The position numbers were made by a program, and so were the translations under genes. A model generated the notes under the pieces. The model saw only the letters and a list, made by a program, of their open reading frames with translations, did not search any database and was not told where the DNA came from. 64,000 nucleotides of DNA from Candidatus Sphingomonas phytovorans (GTDB lineage Bacteria > Pseudomonadota > Alphaproteobacteria > Sphingomonadales > Sphingomonadaceae), in assembly GCA_029202385.1 (NCBI GenBank), contig CP119314.1:4342501-4406500 (forward strand), read 5' to 3'. How positions within the stretch are numbered: the stretch's first letter is position 1; each line of letters starts with the position of its first letter. This document shows, piece after piece, positions 35,128-44,223 of this stretch.

Positions 35128-35180
35128 TCCTTCGATACGCGTCTTCGACTTCGCTCAGCCGCTACTCAGGACGAACGGCA
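35128..35180. repeat. Dispersed repeat (family C), inverse copy upstream of the fusion gene
   Basis: CCTTCGATACGCGTCTTCGA and later GCTACTCAGGACGAACGG, the inverse complement arrangement of the copy at 34795-34850. The two copies bracket the GIY-YIG domain coding region. Confidence 0.75.
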
Positions 35181-35244
35181 ACGGGTTGGGCGAATGGCAG
35201 TAGCGTAAAGGAAAGGCAACGGCTGGAAGAATGGTGGGGGAGCC

Positions 35245-35706
35245 TCACCCCTTGGCCACCTCGTTCACATTGCCGGCGAATTCCTCGAAGTCCCTGGCCT
35301 CGCGGAAATCCTTGTAGACGCTGGCGAAGCGGATGTACGCGACCGAATCGAGGCCCTTGAGCCCCTCCATCACCATCTCGCCGATCCGTTTCGAGGGGAT
35401 TTCGTTCTCGCCCTGAGTCTCAAGCTGGCGCTGGATGCCGGAGACGAGCTTCTCGATCCGCACCGCGTCGATCGGGCGCTTGCGCGCTGCGATCGAGACC
35501 GAGCGGAGCAGCTTCTCGCGGTCGAACGGCTCGCGCTTGTCCTCGCTCTTGATCACATGGAGCTCGCGGAGCTGGATTCGCTCGAAGGTGGTGAAACGCG
35601 CGGCGCAGCCCTCGCACTGGCGGCGCCGGCGGATCGCGGCGCCGTCATCGGTCGGACGGCTGTCCTTTACCTGGCTGTCTTCATGGCCGCAAAAGGGGCA
35701 ACGCAT
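35245..35706 (-). CDS. nrdR: Transcriptional repressor NrdR
   Basis: A 153-residue regulator of ribonucleotide reductase genes. The N-terminal zinc ribbon ([20 protein letters not shown], then [18 protein letters not shown]) supplies four Cys, and the ATP-cone (residues ~50-140) senses ATP/dATP. Family length is exact. It lies downstream of rpiB-glyA on the same strand, the common alphaproteobacterial order, though about 120 bases of repeat separate it from glyA. Confidence 0.97.
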   Translation of the reverse strand: MRCPFCGHEDSQVKDSRPTDDGAAIRRRRQCEGCAARFTTFERIQLRELHVIKSEDKREPFDREKLLRSVSIAARKRPIDAVRIEKLVSGIQRQLETQGENEIPSKRIGEMVMEGLKGLDSVAYIRFASVYKDFREARDFEEFAGNVNEVAKG

Positions 35707-35718
35707 CGGATCAATATC

Positions 35719-35823
35719 CCGTTCGTGTCGAGGTGGTGTCTGGCGCGTCGAGGCGTCGTATCGAGGGACATGCCCTCGATACCCGCGCTCGACGTCGCTC
35801 GTTCGCTACCCCGCGCGAACGGA
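35719..35823. repeat. Inverted repeat (family C relative) between glyA and nrdR
   Basis: It opens CCGTTCGTGTCGAGG and closes CCCCGCGCGAACGG, with the central hairpin TATCGAGGGACATGCCCTCGATA. The outer CGTTCG ends and the inner TCGATAC elements are the same as in the copies at 34795-35180 and 41916-42074. Confidence 0.65.
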
Positions 35824-35828
35824 AGTTG

Positions 35829-37145
35829 CTAGATGCCTTCCGGGTAGATCGGGAAGCGTGCGCACAGCGCCAGCACCCGCTCGCGCACGGCCGCCTCGAC
35901 CTGTCCGTCGCCCGCCTCGCCATTCTTGCGCAGGCCATCGAGCACGTCGGCGACCATGTTGCCGATCTCGCGGAACTCAGCGGGGCCGAAGCCGCGCGTC
36001 GTGCCGGCCGGCGACCCGACGCGGATGCCGCTCGTCTTGGTCGGCGGCAGTGGATCGTTGGGGATGCCGTTCTTGTTGCAGGTGATGCCGGCACGCTCCA
36101 GCGCCTCGTCGGCGTCCTTGCCGGTCACGCCGAGCGGGGTCAGGTCGATCAGCGCGAGATGCGTGTCGGTGCCGCCCGACACGACTTCGGCGCCGCGCTC
36201 CTTGAGCGTCGCGGCCAGCACCTTGGCGTTCTCCACCACTGCGGCGATGTAGCTCTTATACTCGGGCTGGAGCGCCTCGCCGAACGCGACCGCCTTGGCG
36301 GCGATGACGTGCATCAGCGGGCCGCCCTGGAGACCCGGGAACACCGCCGAATTGATCTTCTTGGCGATCGCCTCGTCATTGGTCAGCACCATGCCGCCGC
36401 GTGGCCCGCGCAGCGTCTTGTGCGTGGTGGTGGTCACGACATGGGCGTGCTCGATCGGCGAGGGGTGCAGGCCGCCCGCGACGATGCCGGCGAAATGCGC
36501 CATGTCGACCATGAAGATCGCGCCGACCTCGTCAGCGATGGCGCGGAACTTGGCGAAATCGATCTGGCGGGGATAGGCCGAGCCGCCGGCGATGATCAGC
36601 TTCGGCTTGTGCTCGCGCGCAAGGGCGGCGACCTGGTCGAAATCGATCAGGTGGGTGACCGGATCGACGCCATAAGCCACCGCGTTGAACCATTTGCCCG
36701 ACATCGCCGCCTTGGCGCCGTGAGTCAGATGGCCGCCGGCATCGAGGCTGAGGCCCATGATCGTCTCGCCCGGCTTGACCAGGGCGAGCATCACCGCGCC
36801 GTTTGCCTGGGCGCCCGAATGCGGCTGGACGTTGGCGAAGTTGCAGTTGAACAGCTTCTTCGCGCGCTCGATCGCGAGGCTCTCGACTTCGTCCGACGGT
36901 TCGCAGCCCTGGTAGTAGCGCTTGCCGGGATAGCCTTCGGCATATTTGTTGGTGAAGACCGAGCCCTGGGCCTGAAGCACCGCCTTGGAGACGATGTTCT
37001 CGGACGCGATCAGCTCGATCTGGGTCTGCTCGCGCCGCAGTTCATGGGCGACGCCGCCGAACACGGCCGGGTCGGCCTCGGCGAGGCCGCGGGTGAAGAA
37101 ACCGTCGGGCTGGACGTCGTTGAGGCTGCGGGGGTTCGTGCTCAT
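35829..37145 (-). CDS. glyA: Serine hydroxymethyltransferase
   Basis: A 438-residue PLP enzyme interconverting serine and glycine with tetrahydrofolate, the main source of one-carbon units. The start [20 protein letters not shown] is followed by [19 protein letters not shown] and by the PLP-Lys region [17 protein letters not shown]. The ATG at 37145 overlaps the rpiB stop by four bases, so the two are coupled. Confidence 0.97.
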   Translation of the reverse strand: MSTNPRSLNDVQPDGFFTRGLAEADPAVFGGVAHELRREQTQIELIASENIVSKAVLQAQGSVFTNKYAEGYPGKRYYQGCEPSDEVESLAIERAKKLFNCNFANVQPHSGAQANGAVMLALVKPGETIMGLSLDAGGHLTHGAKAAMSGKWFNAVAYGVDPVTHLIDFDQVAALAREHKPKLIIAGGSAYPRQIDFAKFRAIADEVGAIFMVDMAHFAGIVAGGLHPSPIEHAHVVTTTTHKTLRGPRGGMVLTNDEAIAKKINSAVFPGLQGGPLMHVIAAKAVAFGEALQPEYKSYIAAVVENAKVLAATLKERGAEVVSGGTDTHLALIDLTPLGVTGKDADEALERAGITCNKNGIPNDPLPPTKTSGIRVGSPAGTTRGFGPAEFREIGNMVADVLDGLRKNGEAGDGQVEAAVRERVLALCARFPIYPEGI

Positions 37146-37594
37146 GCGGGTTCCTTCGCGAAGCTGGGCGCGCCGAGCATCTCGACGCGCGGGGTGTGGC
37201 GGCCACCGGCGAATTCGGTGGTCAGGAAAGCGGTGACGCAGGCCTTTGCCATGTCCTCGCCGGTGAGGCGGGCCCCCATGGCAAGGATGTTGGCGTCGTT
37301 GTGCTCGCGGCAGAGCGCCGCCGACAGCGGCTCGCCGACCAGCGCGCAGCGCGCGGCGGGATGACGATTGACCGCGATCGAGATGCCGATGCCCGAACCG
37401 CACAGCGCGATGCCGCGATCGGCCTTGCCGGCCGCGACATGCCCGGCAAGCGCATAGCCATAATCGGGATAATCCACCCGCGCGTCCGAATGCGGGCCGA
37501 GATCGGCGACCTCATGCCCCTGTTCGCCCAGCCACGCGACCAGCATCTCCTTCAGCGCGAAGGCGGCATGATCGGATGCTATGGCGATGCGCAT
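37142..37594 (-). CDS. rpiB: Ribose 5-phosphate isomerase B
   Basis: A 150-residue enzyme of the RpiB/LacAB fold interconverting ribose and ribulose 5-phosphate. The N-terminal [16 protein letters not shown], the active-site Cys region [17 protein letters not shown] and [17 protein letters not shown] are standard. It is the first gene of a probable rpiB-glyA-nrdR operon and is divergent from the ECF sigma gene across about 180 bases, in which I see no recognisable promoter. Confidence 0.96.
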   Translation of the reverse strand: MRIAIASDHAAFALKEMLVAWLGEQGHEVADLGPHSDARVDYPDYGYALAGHVAAGKADRGIALCGSGIGISIAVNRHPAARCALVGEPLSAALCREHNDANILAMGARLTGEDMAKACVTAFLTTEFAGGRHTPRVEMLGAPSFAKEPA

Positions 37595-37775
37595 GAACGA
37601 CGCGCTCCTTTACTCAGCGAAAGCGGATGCGGGGGCCTTTACGCAAAGCGCGCGGCGAACGCTACAGGCTAGAGTCGGTTGCGGCGCAAAGCTGAGCTAT
37701 CAGCGCCAGCCGAGAAATAACCGATTGGGAGAGCGTGGGATTGCCGCGCCCTCCCGCGCGGGCTAGCCTCGGGGT

Positions 37776-38360
37776 GTGACGGATGTGCCCCAAGCAGCCC
37801 AGCTACAGTCCGCAGGCGATGCCCGCCTGCGGCTGGTCGAGGCGCTGGTCCGCACCGGGCATGAGGACCGCGGCGCCTTTCGCGATCTTTATTCGCTCAC
37901 CTCCGCGAAGCTTTTCGGCATCTGCTACCGTATCTGCGGCGAAAGGCAGGCGGCTGAAGATGTGTTGCACGACGTGTATCTGACGATTTGGAAACGGGCG
38001 GGCGCCTATGAGCCGCACCGCGCGAGCCCGATCACGTGGCTTGCCACGATCGCGCGCAACCGTGCGATCGACTGGCGACGCGCGCAGGGCATCCGCCGGT
38101 CGACGCCGATCGAGGACGCGCCGCCGATTGCGGACGAAGCCCCGCTGGTCAGCGAGACGCTGGCGGCGGACGAGGAGGCGCACCGGCTCCACGGATGCCT
38201 CGAAGGGCTTGAGGAGCGCCAGCGCGGCGCGATCCGTACCGCCTTTTTCGACGGCGTGACCTATGCCGAACTCGCCGAACGTGAATCCGTGCCGCTCGGC
38301 ACGATGAAGAGCTGGGTCAGGCGCGGTCTTGCCAAGCTCAGGGAGTGTCTCGACCGGTGA
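37776..38360 (+). CDS. ECF-family RNA polymerase sigma factor
   Basis: A 194-residue sigma factor from a GTG at 37776. Region 2 includes FGICYRICGERQAAEDVLHD followed by VYLTIWKRAGAYEP; region 4 is AIRTAFFDGVTYAELAERES with VPLGTMKSWVRRGLAKLREC. It overlaps the anti-sigma gene (GTGA), and a fasciclin-domain gene follows. This sigma/anti-sigma/fasciclin order is common in proteobacteria, where the sigma probably activates its own operon. Confidence 0.94.
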   Translation: MTDVPQAAQLQSAGDARLRLVEALVRTGHEDRGAFRDLYSLTSAKLFGICYRICGERQAAEDVLHDVYLTIWKRAGAYEPHRASPITWLATIARNRAIDWRRAQGIRRSTPIEDAPPIADEAPLVSETLAADEEAHRLHGCLEGLEERQRGAIRTAFFDGVTYAELAERESVPLGTMKSWVRRGLAKLRECLDR

Positions 38361-39106
38361 GCGACGATCGCACCCTGGACGACACGCCCGACATGGCCGC
38401 GGCCGAGCTCGCTTTGGGACTGCTCGAGGGCGAGGAGCGTTCGCGCGCGCTGCGCCGCGTGCTCGCCGAGACTGGCTTCGCGCAGGATGTCGAGCGGTGG
38501 CGCGGCCATCTGGCACAGCTGTTCGATCTCTGGCCGGCGATCCCCGCGCCCGCTGGCCTGCTTGAGCGGGTCGAATGGTCGATCGACGGGCCGGCCGCCA
38601 TGGCCGTCCCGACGCCGCCGCGGCGCCACTTCTTCTGGCCGGCGATAGCGGGCGTCTCAAGCGTCGCGGCCGCGGCGCTGCTGCTCTTCGTGGTGCTGCG
38701 TCCGATCAGCTATGTGCCGCACCCGGTCCGGCCCGCTGCGACGCCGACCGCGCCGGTCGCCCCGGTGCCGGCGAAGATGCTCGTCGCCTCGATCGATCCG
38801 GTCGAGAAGGGAACGCCGGTGACCGCGGTCTATGATCCGGGCTCGGGGGCATTGCGCCTTACCGCGGCAGCGCTCGCCGATGCCAATCGCAGCGCTGAGC
38901 TGTGGGTGATCGGCGGCGACGGCGTGCCGCATTCGCTCGGCCTGCTGCGCAGTTCGGGCGGGTCCTCCTTCGCGGTCAATACCGCCAATCGCGCGCGCCT
39001 TGCCGCAGGGGCCACGCTGGCGGTGTCGCTTGAGCCGATCGGCGGCTCGCCGACCGGCCTGCCGACCGGTCCGGTCGTCGCCACGGGCGCCCTCTCGCAA
39101 GTTTGA
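38357..39106 (+). CDS. Anti-sigma factor, RskA-like membrane protein
   Basis: A 249-residue protein from the GTG at 38357. The N-terminal cytosolic part (~90 residues) has the anti-sigma helix DMAAAELALGLLEGEERSRA and binds the adjacent sigma factor by analogy. One membrane span follows (FFWPAIAGVSSVAAAALLLF). The periplasmic domain is the RskA C-terminal type, with a Pro-rich linker and SAELWVIGGDGVPHSLGLL. Confidence 0.92.
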   Translation: MSDDRTLDDTPDMAAAELALGLLEGEERSRALRRVLAETGFAQDVERWRGHLAQLFDLWPAIPAPAGLLERVEWSIDGPAAMAVPTPPRRHFFWPAIAGVSSVAAAALLLFVVLRPISYVPHPVRPAATPTAPVAPVPAKMLVASIDPVEKGTPVTAVYDPGSGALRLTAAALADANRSAELWVIGGDGVPHSLGLLRSSGGSSFAVNTANRARLAAGATLAVSLEPIGGSPTGLPTGPVVATGALSQV

Positions 39107-39187
39107 TACCGGCGCGCCTGCGTCCTTATCCGATTCCGGCCGTATCTGTACCGTGCCCCAGCCGGGCGCCCGTACAGGAGAGCATCC

Positions 39188-39742
39188 ATGCACCGATCCG
39201 TCCGAATCGCCATCGTCGCCGCCGCCGTCGCGGTGAGCGGCGCGTCAATGAGCAATGCCCAGACCAATCCGATGGTTGGCGGGGCGGCGATGTATCCAAC
39301 CAGGAACATCGTCGAGAATGCGGTCAATTCGAAGGATCACACGACGCTGGTCGCCGCGGTGAAAGCGGCCGGGCTGGTCGATACCTTGTCGGGCCCCGGC
39401 CCCTTTACCGTCTTCGCGCCGACCAACGCTGCCTTCGCCAAACTGCCGAAGGGTACCGTCGAGACGCTGCTCAAGCCCGAGAACAAGGGCACGCTGACCA
39501 GCGTGCTTACCTATCATGTGGTGCCCGGCCGCATCACCGCGGCCGATATCGCGGCCAAGGCGAGGGCGCATATGGGCAAGGCGACCTATGCCACCGTCCA
39601 GGGCGGCACGCTGACCTTCATGAAGAGCGGCACGGGCTGGGCGATCGAGGATGCCAAGGGCCATAAGGGCAGGATCACCATCGCGAACGTGATCCAGTCG
39701 AACGGCGTGATCCATGTCATCGACACGGTGATGATGCCCTGA
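39188..39742 (+). CDS. Secreted fasciclin-domain protein
   Basis: A 184-residue protein with signal peptide (about 24 residues, cut after SNAQ). It holds one FAS1 domain with both conserved blocks: FTVFAPTNAAFAKLPKGTVE and the YHVVPGRI stretch, ending VIQSNGVIHVIDTVMMP. The function is probably surface or periplasmic adhesion. It lies about 80 bases after the anti-sigma gene, with AGGAGAG before the ATG, and is likely part of the sigma operon. Confidence 0.93.
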   Translation: MHRSVRIAIVAAAVAVSGASMSNAQTNPMVGGAAMYPTRNIVENAVNSKDHTTLVAAVKAAGLVDTLSGPGPFTVFAPTNAAFAKLPKGTVETLLKPENKGTLTSVLTYHVVPGRITAADIAAKARAHMGKATYATVQGGTLTFMKSGTGWAIEDAKGHKGRITIANVIQSNGVIHVIDTVMMP

Positions 39743-39874
39743 TCAGAAAAAAATATGCGCGGGTATGCATCCGAGCGGACTCCACGCGCGTATTAGCCTT
39801 TGTCTTTCCTTCCCAAGCGAAAGGCGAGTAACCAGGTACCGCCATTCCCCCTCCTATGCGGTGCCGTGCGTACC

Positions 39875-39909
39875 GGACCTGCCGGCCCCCTTCGCCGGCA
39901 GGTCCTTTT
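39875..39909 (+). terminator. Strong rho-independent terminator
   Basis: GGACCTGCCGGC and GCCGGCAGGTCC form a perfect 12-base-pair stem with a short C-rich loop, followed by TTTTC. It separates the fasciclin operon from the btaAB promoter. Confidence 0.9.
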
Positions 39910-39924
39910 CATTTCGACGCAAGC

Positions 39925-39942
39925 TCGTCATGGAAGCGTCAT
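39925..39942 (+). promoter_or_regulatory. Candidate Pho box upstream of btaA
   Basis: TCGTCAT, four bases, GCGTCAT: two seven-base direct repeats on an 11-base period, the arrangement of the PhoB site (CTGTCAT-N4-CTGTCAT, here with CG in place of TG). It lies just after the terminator and 60 bases before the btaA start. Betaine-lipid synthesis is PhoB-controlled in Sinorhizobium, which supports the call. Confidence 0.55.
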
Positions 39943-40001
39943 CGGATTGTCCTAGCGGGGCGTGGGCCCCGCCTGTTTCAGGTCCGCAGGAGAGTATTCC
40001 C

Positions 40002-41246
40002 ATGGCCATCGCCGATCGATCGCCCAATGCGTCCAAGAACAATGCGGTGCGCGCCGCCGTGCACCGGCACGATCACCTGTCGAAGCAGGGCCTGCTCGAA
40101 CGCGCCTTCACCTTCGCGTTCCGCGGCCTCGTCTACGCGCAGATCTGGGAGGACCCGGCGGTCGACATGGAAGCGCTGGCGATCACGCCCGACAGCCATG
40201 TCGTCACCATCGCCTCGGGCGGCTGCAACGTCCTGTCGTATCTGACGGCCAATCCGCGCGCGATCACCGCGGTCGATCTGAACACGGCGCATATCGCGCT
40301 CAACAAGCTCAAGCTGGTCGCGGCGCGGCGCCTGCCCGGATATGACGCCTTCCACCGCTTCTTCGGCAACGCCAACAGCCGCGCCAACATCCTCGCCTAT
40401 CGCACCCATGTGCGACCGCATCTCGACGAGACGACGCGGCGCTATTGGGAAGGCCGCGACATGATCGGGCGCCGCCGCATCGGCGGCTTCGCGCACGGCG
40501 TGTACAAGCGCGGGCTGCTCGGCAATTTCATCAGCGTCGCCCATATCCTGGCGCGGCTGAACGGATTGAACCCCAAGGTGCTGCTCAAGGCCAATTCGAT
40601 CGAGGAACAGCGCGAGATCTTCGATCGCCACTTTGCGCCGATGTTCGACAAGGGCTTCATCCGCTGGCTCACCGACCAGCCGGCGTCGCTGTTCGGCCTT
40701 GGCATCCCGCCGGCACAGTATGAGGCGCTGGCCGGCGACGAGAAGATGGCGACGGTGCTGCGCGAGCGACTTGAGAAGCTCGCCTGCGATTTCGACCTGA
40801 AGGACAATTATTTCGCCTGGCAGGCGTTCAACCGCGGTTATGGCGATGGCCCTTCGGCGCCGCTGCCGCCCTATCTCCAGCGCGAGCATTACGAAGAGAT
40901 CGTCGAGCGCGTCGACCGGATCGAGGTGCGCCACATCAACTTCACCGATTATCTGCGCAGCCGGGAGAACGCCTCGCTCGACCGCTATATCCTGCTCGAC
41001 GCGCAGGACTGGATGACCGACGAGCAGCTGACCGACCTTTGGACCGAGATCACGCGGACGGCGAAGCCCGGCGCGCGCGTGCTGTTCCGCACGGCGGGCA
41101 CCGCGACGATCCTGCCCGGCCGGGTGCCGGACGCGGTGCTGGGCCGCTGGGACTACCGCGCCGAGGATTCGCTGGATTACACCCGGCGCGATCGTTCCTC
41201 GATCTATGGCGGCGTGCATCTCTACGTGCTGGGCGACGCAGCCTGA
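40002..41246 (+). CDS. btaA: S-adenosylmethionine:diacylglycerol 3-amino-3-carboxypropyltransferase
   Basis: A 414-residue DUF3419/BtaA-type enzyme that transfers the aminocarboxypropyl group of SAM to diacylglycerol, giving the homoserine lipid precursor of DGTS. The start MAIADRSPNASKNNAVRA follows an AGGAGAG site. Typical blocks are YAQIWEDPAVDMEALAI, HVVTIASGGCNVLSYL (SAM fold) and ITAVDLNTAHIALNKLKLV, and near the C-terminus YILLDAQDWM. It is followed two bases later by btaB. Confidence 0.93.
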   Translation: MAIADRSPNASKNNAVRAAVHRHDHLSKQGLLERAFTFAFRGLVYAQIWEDPAVDMEALAITPDSHVVTIASGGCNVLSYLTANPRAITAVDLNTAHIALNKLKLVAARRLPGYDAFHRFFGNANSRANILAYRTHVRPHLDETTRRYWEGRDMIGRRRIGGFAHGVYKRGLLGNFISVAHILARLNGLNPKVLLKANSIEEQREIFDRHFAPMFDKGFIRWLTDQPASLFGLGIPPAQYEALAGDEKMATVLRERLEKLACDFDLKDNYFAWQAFNRGYGDGPSAPLPPYLQREHYEEIVERVDRIEVRHINFTDYLRSRENASLDRYILLDAQDWMTDEQLTDLWTEITRTAKPGARVLFRTAGTATILPGRVPDAVLGRWDYRAEDSLDYTRRDRSSIYGGVHLYVLGDAA

Positions 41247-41248
41247 GC

Positions 41249-41896
41249 ATGGACGGCGGCCATGCGGGGCATATGGATGCGATCTACCGGACGCAGCGCC
41301 ATTTCTACGACCTGACCCGCAAATATTATCTGCTCGGCCGCGACCGGCTGATCCGCGAGCTGGCGCCCCCGCCGGGTGGCAGCGTGATCGAGATCGGCTG
41401 CGGCACCGGGCGCAACCTGATCGTCGCGGCCCGTGCCTGGCCGGATGCGCGCTTCTACGGGATCGATATCTCCGAAGCGATGCTTGAGACCGCCCGCAAG
41501 AACGTTGCGAAGGCCGGATTGGCCGACAGGATCGTCTTCGCGCAGGGCGATGCGACGGCGTTCGACGCGCAGACGCTGTTCGGCGTCGCGCAGTTCGACC
41601 GGGTATTTCAGAGCTATACGCTGTCGATGATTCCCGACTGGCAGGGCGCGCTGCGCGAGGGTGCGGGCAAGCTCGCGCCGGGCGGTCGGCTCGGCATCGT
41701 GGATTTCGGCCAGCAGGAAGGGCTGCCGCGCGCGTTCCGCAAATTGCTGCTCGCCTGGCTGGCGAAATTCGACGTGTCGCCGCGCGCTGAGTTGCGGTCG
41801 GCGGTCCAGACCGTCGCTGCCGCGCACGGGCTGAGCTGGACGTTCCAGCCGCTGTATCGCGGCTATGCCTGGTCGGCGGCGCTGAGCCGGGCTTAG
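41249..41896 (+). CDS. btaB: Diacylglycerylhomoserine N-methyltransferase
   Basis: A 215-residue class I methyltransferase that would add three methyl groups to the homoserine lipid, producing the phosphorus-free betaine lipid DGTS. Motif I is VIEIGCGTGRNLIVAA, followed by YGIDISEAMLETARKNV and VFAQGDATAFD. RHFYDLTRKYYLLGRDRL near the start is typical of BtaB. The ATG lies two bases past the btaA stop, so the pair is a tight operon. Together they would replace phospholipids under phosphate starvation. Confidence 0.92.
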   Translation: MDGGHAGHMDAIYRTQRHFYDLTRKYYLLGRDRLIRELAPPPGGSVIEIGCGTGRNLIVAARAWPDARFYGIDISEAMLETARKNVAKAGLADRIVFAQGDATAFDAQTLFGVAQFDRVFQSYTLSMIPDWQGALREGAGKLAPGGRLGIVDFGQQEGLPRAFRKLLLAWLAKFDVSPRAELRSAVQTVAAAHGLSWTFQPLYRGYAWSAALSRA

Positions 41897-41915
41897 CCCG
41901 CCGAGCACATCGGAC

Positions 41916-42074
41916 CCACCCTGCCCGTTCGTGCCAAGTAGAGACCGAGTAGCCGAAGGCGTATCGAGAGCTCGTATCGAGATACGGTTGAGCGCATGAC
42001 GCTTGTCCCTCGATACGCCTCTCGACAAGCTTGGTGGCTGCTTGGCAAGAACGGAACGAGCTTAGGCAGGGTGG
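41916..42074. repeat. Large inverted repeat after btaB
   Basis: The outer arms CCACCCTGCCCGTTCGTGCC and GGCAGGGTGG with GAACGGAACG, and inner GTATCGAG / CTCGATAC hairpins, form a roughly 150-base imperfect palindrome. It shares CGTTCG and TCGATAC elements with the repeats around the GIY-YIG gene. No coding sequence is inside. The following ~400 bases, AT-rich from about 42285 to 42375, contain nothing I can identify. Confidence 0.7.
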
Positions 42075-42480
42075 TCCAGCGCCGGATCGATGCTGGGGCG
42101 TTCGATTCAATGACGCGTCGGACCATGCCAGCGTAGCATCGGACGGCGCGCAGTTCCGGCACTGTCTCGCTCTTTCTCAGCTTGAAGATCGCAGGGGAAT
42201 TCGCGTCTCCGTTTCCGGCGATAACAGCGGAATAGTCCGCTGTTGTCGTCCCGATTTACCCCTGTTCCACCCCATTATTCGATAACAGGGAAAGTTGCCA
42301 GCAAGATATTGAAAAACAATCAGAAATTCTGAATCGAAATCCAACATAACAGCGGTAAAAAAATTTCTGGCGCAACGATGGGGAAAAACGGCGCGACTTG
42401 TCGGTTTCGGTGCGTCGATCTTCGACCCCGGCGCCTGTGTTCTACGTCGGGTCGATATTCCCGTTGGCGCGGAGAAGGGT

Positions 42481-42625
42481 CGCGCAGAGGTGCGGAGGAC
42501 GCTGAGCTGATATGACCTCGATCATCGGGCGCTCGTAAGCTGTCTGTTTGTGAACCTGCTTGTCATTGCAAACCGCCCGAACTGCTGGCTGCAGCTTCTC
42601 AGCGTCCTCCGCGCCTCTGCGCGAA
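42481..42625. repeat. Inverted repeat with CGCAGAGG-type arms
   Basis: Left arm GCAGAGGTGCGGAGGACGCT with GAG (42484-42506) pairs with right arm CTCAGCGTCCTCCGCGCCTC with TGC (42598-42620). The arms are nearly perfect complements, spaced about 90 bases apart. I recall that this GCGTCCTCCGCGCCTCTGCG-like sequence recurs in many bacterial genomes. No gene lies between the arms. Confidence 0.75.
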
Positions 42626-42673
42626 CCATCATCTTTGGGCGGCCGACCGGTCGGTTCTGGATGTCGATCCGCC

Positions 42674-42754
42674 TTAGTGGCCGAACAGCAGGTACAGGAT
42701 GATGATGACGGGGATCGGCACGCCGATGGCCCAGAGCAGACAGCCTTTTCCCAC
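42674..42754 (-). CDS. 26-residue membrane peptide
   Basis: GTG at 42754 to TAA at 42674 with GGAGG eight bases upstream of the start. The peptide starts MGKGCLLWAIGVPIPVIIIL and ends YLLFGH: a short cytosolic Lys-Gly-Cys start and one hydrophobic helix broken by PIP. The ribosome binding site and hydrophobic profile argue that it is real. Function unknown. It is codirectional with and downstream of the symporter gene, about 75 bases away. Confidence 0.6.
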   Translation of the reverse strand: MGKGCLLWAIGVPIPVIIILYLLFGH

Positions 42755-42828
42755 GTCATGACCTCCATTTTCGTATCGGGCATTTTCGTATCGGGCATGA
42801 AACAGCCCTTGTGGAGGATCGGTTCCGT

Positions 42829-44091
42829 CTATGCCCGAAGCAACGCATCCCCTTCCGTCTCGGGGACTTTGCCGCTGCGCGCCGATACCGTCACCGTCGT
42901 CGCCAGGTCCATCGTCACATTCCCCAGCGTGCGGAAGATGTCGGGGATCGTCTCGACCGCCACCAGCAGGCCGAGCGGGGCGACCGGCACGCCCATCGCG
43001 ATGCAGATCGGCGCGATCGAGGTGACGAAGCTGATCTGACCCGGCAGGCTGACCGCGCCCATGGTGGTGATCGCTGCGACCGCCACACCGGCGGCAAGCT
43101 GCGCCGGGCCGAGCGGTACGCCGAACCAGTAAGCCACATAAATGGCGACTGCGAGGTTCATCGGCGGCCCGGTGACCCGGAAGATCGCGACAGCGAGCGG
43201 CAGGACGACGCCCGAGGTGGCGACCGGCACGCCAAGTCCTTCGGCGCCGCGTAGCATCGCGGGCAGCGAGGCAAGCGAGGATTGCGTGCTGATCGCCACT
43301 GCCTGGGCCGGGCCGGTCGCGCGGGCGAAGCGGGCGAGGCCGATCCGCCCGCCGATCGCGCCGATCGGGTAGGCCGCGATCCACACCAGGATGCCGATCG
43401 ACGAGATGATGACGACATAGTGAAGCAGCGCGCCGAACGCGGCGGTGCCGGCTTTCGCGCCGACGACATAGGCCAGCGCCAGCACGCCGATCGGAGCAAG
43501 CCACAATATCCAGCCGATGATGATCAGCATGACATCGGCGACCGCCTGGAAGAATTTCGTCAGCAATTCGCGCGGCTCGGCGGGCAGGCGGGTGAGCGCG
43601 AAGGCGAACACCATGGTGAAGACGATCAGTGGAAGGAAGGCGTTGGTGGCCGCGGCGGTGACGGGATTGGTCGGCACGATCGAGACGATGAAATCGGCGA
43701 AGGGCGGCACCGGGCCGACCGGCGCCGTCGCGCCGAGCGCGGCCCGCAACGCGGTCGCGGCATCGGTCGGAAGCGGGAACCAGCCAAGCAGCAAGGGCGT
43801 GAGGATCGCGGCAAAGGCGGAGAAGAACCACAACAGGCCGATGAACAGGCCAAGCGCGCGGCCGGCGACCCGTCCGGCGCGGGCCGCTTCGGCGGTCGCG
43901 GCGACACCGGTGATGAGCAGCGATACGACCAGCGGGACGATCGTCATCTGAAGCGCGTTGAGCCAGGCGGTGCCGATCGGCTGCGCCACGACAAGCCCGT
44001 CTTCGGCCGTGGTCGGCGACGAGGTGGCGAGACCGATGCCGATGGCGAGACCCAGGACAAGGGCAAGGAGAATGCGGGTTGCTTGCGACAT
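42829..44091 (-). CDS. Dicarboxylate/amino acid:cation symporter (DAACS family)
   Basis: A 420-residue inner-membrane transporter with about eight spans and two re-entrant hairpins, like GltP/DctA. Conserved pieces include LNALQMTIVPLVVSLLITGV, the Ser-rich hairpin VAISTQSSLASLPAML, TSGVVLPLAVAIFRVTGPPM (where DctA/GltP have the NMDGT-type cation/substrate motif) and the hairpin TTMGAVSLPGQISFVTS. The DGT part of NMDGT is not conserved (FRVTGPP), so cation coupling may differ from the model transporters. It is divergent from glmM. Confidence 0.88.
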   Translation of the reverse strand: MSQATRILLALVLGLAIGIGLATSSPTTAEDGLVVAQPIGTAWLNALQMTIVPLVVSLLITGVAATAEAARAGRVAGRALGLFIGLLWFFSAFAAILTPLLLGWFPLPTDAATALRAALGATAPVGPVPPFADFIVSIVPTNPVTAAATNAFLPLIVFTMVFAFALTRLPAEPRELLTKFFQAVADVMLIIIGWILWLAPIGVLALAYVVGAKAGTAAFGALLHYVVIISSIGILVWIAAYPIGAIGGRIGLARFARATGPAQAVAISTQSSLASLPAMLRGAEGLGVPVATSGVVLPLAVAIFRVTGPPMNLAVAIYVAYWFGVPLGPAQLAAGVAVAAITTMGAVSLPGQISFVTSIAPICIAMGVPVAPLGLLVAVETIPDIFRTLGNVTMDLATTVTVSARSGKVPETEGDALLRA

Positions 44092-44223
44092 GCTCGCCCT
44101 TCGATCTATCCGGCGCTATCACGCCGCTACGACAAACAGACGGCATAGCGCTTCCCGGAGAAGTGGGAACCGGTTTTCGAAACCGGGAGGCGCGGGGCAC
44201 ACAGGCGGATCGGACACGCGGGC

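Noticed and set aside
44170..44186. Perfect hairpin CCGGTTT-TCG-AAACCGG between the symporter gene and glmM
   Set aside because: It lies in a divergent promoter region with no T run, so it is not a terminator, and no operator family matches.
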